From the NCBI RefSeq assembly GCF_013085465.1, contig NZ_CP049838.1, positions 992,001-1,056,000 of the forward strand: 64,000 nucleotides of DNA. Direction: 5' to 3'. The DNA is from Streptomyces asoensis (GTDB lineage: Bacteria; Actinomycetota; Actinomycetes; Streptomycetales; Streptomycetaceae). Under the pieces are notes generated by a model. That model was not told the DNA's origin, did no database searches, and saw nothing but the letters and a program-made list of their open reading frames with translations. Positions 62,768 to 64,000 of this stretch are shown here, piece by piece; within the stretch, counting starts at the first letter, position 1, and each line of letters opens with the position of its first letter. The position numbers and the translations under genes are program-made.

Positions 62768-63676
62768 ATGCGAGCTCACCTCGGCGACCAACTCGTCATC
62801 GAACGCACGACGACCGGCGCCGCCAAGCGCGACGGCGAGATCGTCGGACTCCATCACGAGGACGGAACGCCTCCTTACGACGTGCGCTGGTCGGACACGG
62901 ACGAAGTGACGCTCGTGTTCCCCGGGCCCGACGCACACATCCGCCATCTCGAGCACGGCCGGCCCGAGAGCACCGGCACCCCCTCCGGCCCCGACACGGC
63001 CGAGGCGGAGGCCATGCCGGCCAGGGCCCCCGGCCCCGGTGACATCGGCCGACGCGTGGCCGTCGAACGCCACCGACAGCGGCTCAGCCGCGAGGAGACG
63101 GCCCGCCGCGCCCGAATGTCCCCCGGATACCTGGAGTACCTGGAGGAGCGGCCTGCCGACCCGAGTGTGGCGACCCTCATCAGGCTGGCCGACGCACTGG
63201 GCACCACGGTCACCACGCTGCGCGGCGGAGGAATGGATCTGCCACCCGGCCAAGGACAGGCACTGCTGCATCCTGAACTGCGGGACCTCGGCCCGGAGGA
63301 ATGCCGCACGTTGCTCTCCACCCACGGCGTGGGGCGCATCGCGGTGTCGGCGTCCGACGGCCGCCCGGCGGTCGTACCGGTCAACTACGAGGTCGTCGAT
63401 GACGCGATCGTCTTCCGGACCGCGCCGGACTCCACGCCCGCGGCAGCCGTCGGAACCGAGGTCGCCTTCGAGGTCGATCACATGGACGAGGCCCTGAGTC
63501 AGGGCTGGAGTGTCCTCGCCGTCGGCCCCGCGAGCGTCGTGACGGAGCCTGACTCCGTGCGCAGGCTCACCGAACACGCCCACACCACGCCATGGCCGGG
63601 TGGTGAACGCGAGATGTGGGTGTCGATCCGGCCCGCGCACCTCACGGGCCGCCGCATCACTCCAGCCGATGGATGA
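62768..63676 (+). CDS. DUF1918 - XRE helix-turn-helix - PNPOx-like triple fusion
   Basis: A 302-residue protein in three parts. DUF1918 (about 1-58: MRAHLGDQLVIE, 'DGEIVGLHHEDGTPPYDVRW') is the Rv0569/Rv2302 family, Rv0569 being a DosR regulon member. Next come an XRE helix-turn-helix (about 95-150: 'SREETARRARMSPGYLEYLE') and a PNPOx-like split barrel (about 170-295: 'STHGVGRIAVSASDGRPAVV', 'SQGWSVLAVGPASVVTE'). The last two parts are paralogous to the protein at 24761. The fusion links three separately known dormancy families in one chain. GAGAGGGCGG precedes the ATG. Confidence 0.87.
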   Translation: MRAHLGDQLVIERTTTGAAKRDGEIVGLHHEDGTPPYDVRWSDTDEVTLVFPGPDAHIRHLEHGRPESTGTPSGPDTAEAEAMPARAPGPGDIGRRVAVERHRQRLSREETARRARMSPGYLEYLEERPADPSVATLIRLADALGTTVTTLRGGGMDLPPGQGQALLHPELRDLGPEECRTLLSTHGVGRIAVSASDGRPAVVPVNYEVVDDAIVFRTAPDSTPAAAVGTEVAFEVDHMDEALSQGWSVLAVGPASVVTEPDSVRRLTEHAHTTPWPGGEREMWVSIRPAHLTGRRITPADG

Positions 63677-63747
63677 CCAGGCAGTCGCGGGCCGGGCCAG
63701 TGAAGAGCGCTTCCGTCCCGACTGCTGTTATCTCTGGCAGAGCCGTG

Positions 63748-64000
63748 CTTTCCCTGTTGAACCTGAGGGCCGCCGTCGCCCACGCGGGCTGGCACCCGGA
63801 AACCCTGCTGCTGCCCGACCTCGCCGACCGGGCCACTCCTTGCGAGCGTGCGGTTGGCCGGCCGTACGAACGGTGTGAGCGGCCTCGGCGCGCTGTATCC
63901 GGCGATCCGCCAACGGCACAGCAGCCGCTACCCGTTCGAGGAGAGACAGATCCCCGAGGTCGTGCGGGCGGCGCTCGCCGCGAGTGCTCGCGTCGAGGGA
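63748..64000 (+). pseudogene. Acg-type nitroreductase internal fragment, frameshifted, runs off window
   Basis: It reads VLSLLNLRAAVAHAGWHPET, then 'LLLPDLADRA', then after a one-base shift near 63836 'LASVRLAGR', 'ALYPAIRQRHSSRYPFEERQ' and 'IPEVVRAALAASARVEG'. This matches the 'ALFNLRVAAAHAD' to 'QQRHTSRHPF' region of the intact gene at 47206. The N-terminal ~80 residues are missing and the frame is broken, so it is inactive unless the reading is wrong. Confidence 0.78.

Noticed and set aside
1..64000. tRNA genes, rRNA, CRISPR arrays, biosynthetic megasynthases
   Set aside because: I read both strands for these and saw no cloverleaf with CCA end, no regularly spaced repeats, and no PKS/NRPS motifs.

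Overview
The window looks like a chromosomal segment of a Streptomyces or a very close actinomycete. G+C is very high, GTG and TTG starts are common, the promoter-side genes have AGGAGG-type ribosome binding sites, and the gene families are typical of Streptomyces. Fragmented genes and broken insertion sequences suggest an accessory or chromosome-arm region. I recognised no tRNA, rRNA or CRISPR array.

Layout. (1) 1-5.6 kb: the first 16 codons of a protein kinase, a DUF2236 oxygenase, then a tight five-gene minus-strand operon led by selD (selenophosphate synthetase). Downstream of selD come a membrane protein, a ROK-like sugar kinase, a methyltransferase and a NadM-like nucleotidyltransferase. 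(2) 5.6-9.6 kb: IS5 and IS630 transposase remnants around a DUF6461 protein and a GNAT acetyltransferase. (3) 10-12 kb: a HelD/HelR-like RNA polymerase-associated helicase. (4) 12.2-17.3 kb: two paralogous TetR regulators and two alpha/beta hydrolases. Their promoters share a 14-bp operator that also precedes a truncated oxidoreductase, which ends head-on against a P-type ATPase remnant. (5) 17.4-63.7 kb: a large low-oxygen or dormancy island. (6) 54.5-64 kb also contains many gene fragments and chimeras.

The island encodes a DosS/OsdK-type haem GAF sensor kinase (20.3-22.1 kb) and a DosR/OsdR-type response regulator (49.6-50.3 kb). Around them lie universal stress proteins, CBS-BON proteins, pyridoxamine-oxidase-like proteins, DUF1876 and DUF1918 proteins, an Acg-type nitroreductase and an APH/AAA kinase. 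These families match the Mycobacterium tuberculosis DosR regulon. A 14-bp palindrome close to GGGCCGATCGGCCC occurs in 17 intergenic regions, often as two or three copies about 20 bp apart. It has the same length and layout as the DosR core GGGACTWWAGTCCC.

The metabolic genes form a near-complete fermentation set: PPDK, GAPDH, phosphoketolase, pyruvate formate-lyase with its activase, AdhE, two zinc alcohol dehydrogenases, an NDP-forming acyl-CoA synthetase and the arginine deiminase pathway (antiporter, arcA, arcB with a one-base frameshift, arcC). Together they could make ATP by substrate-level phosphorylation, recycle NADH and buffer pH when oxygen runs out. This is a striking set for an organism normally regarded as an obligate aerobe. 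The two candidates for undescribed biology are this regulated anaerobic-survival island and the selD-led operon.
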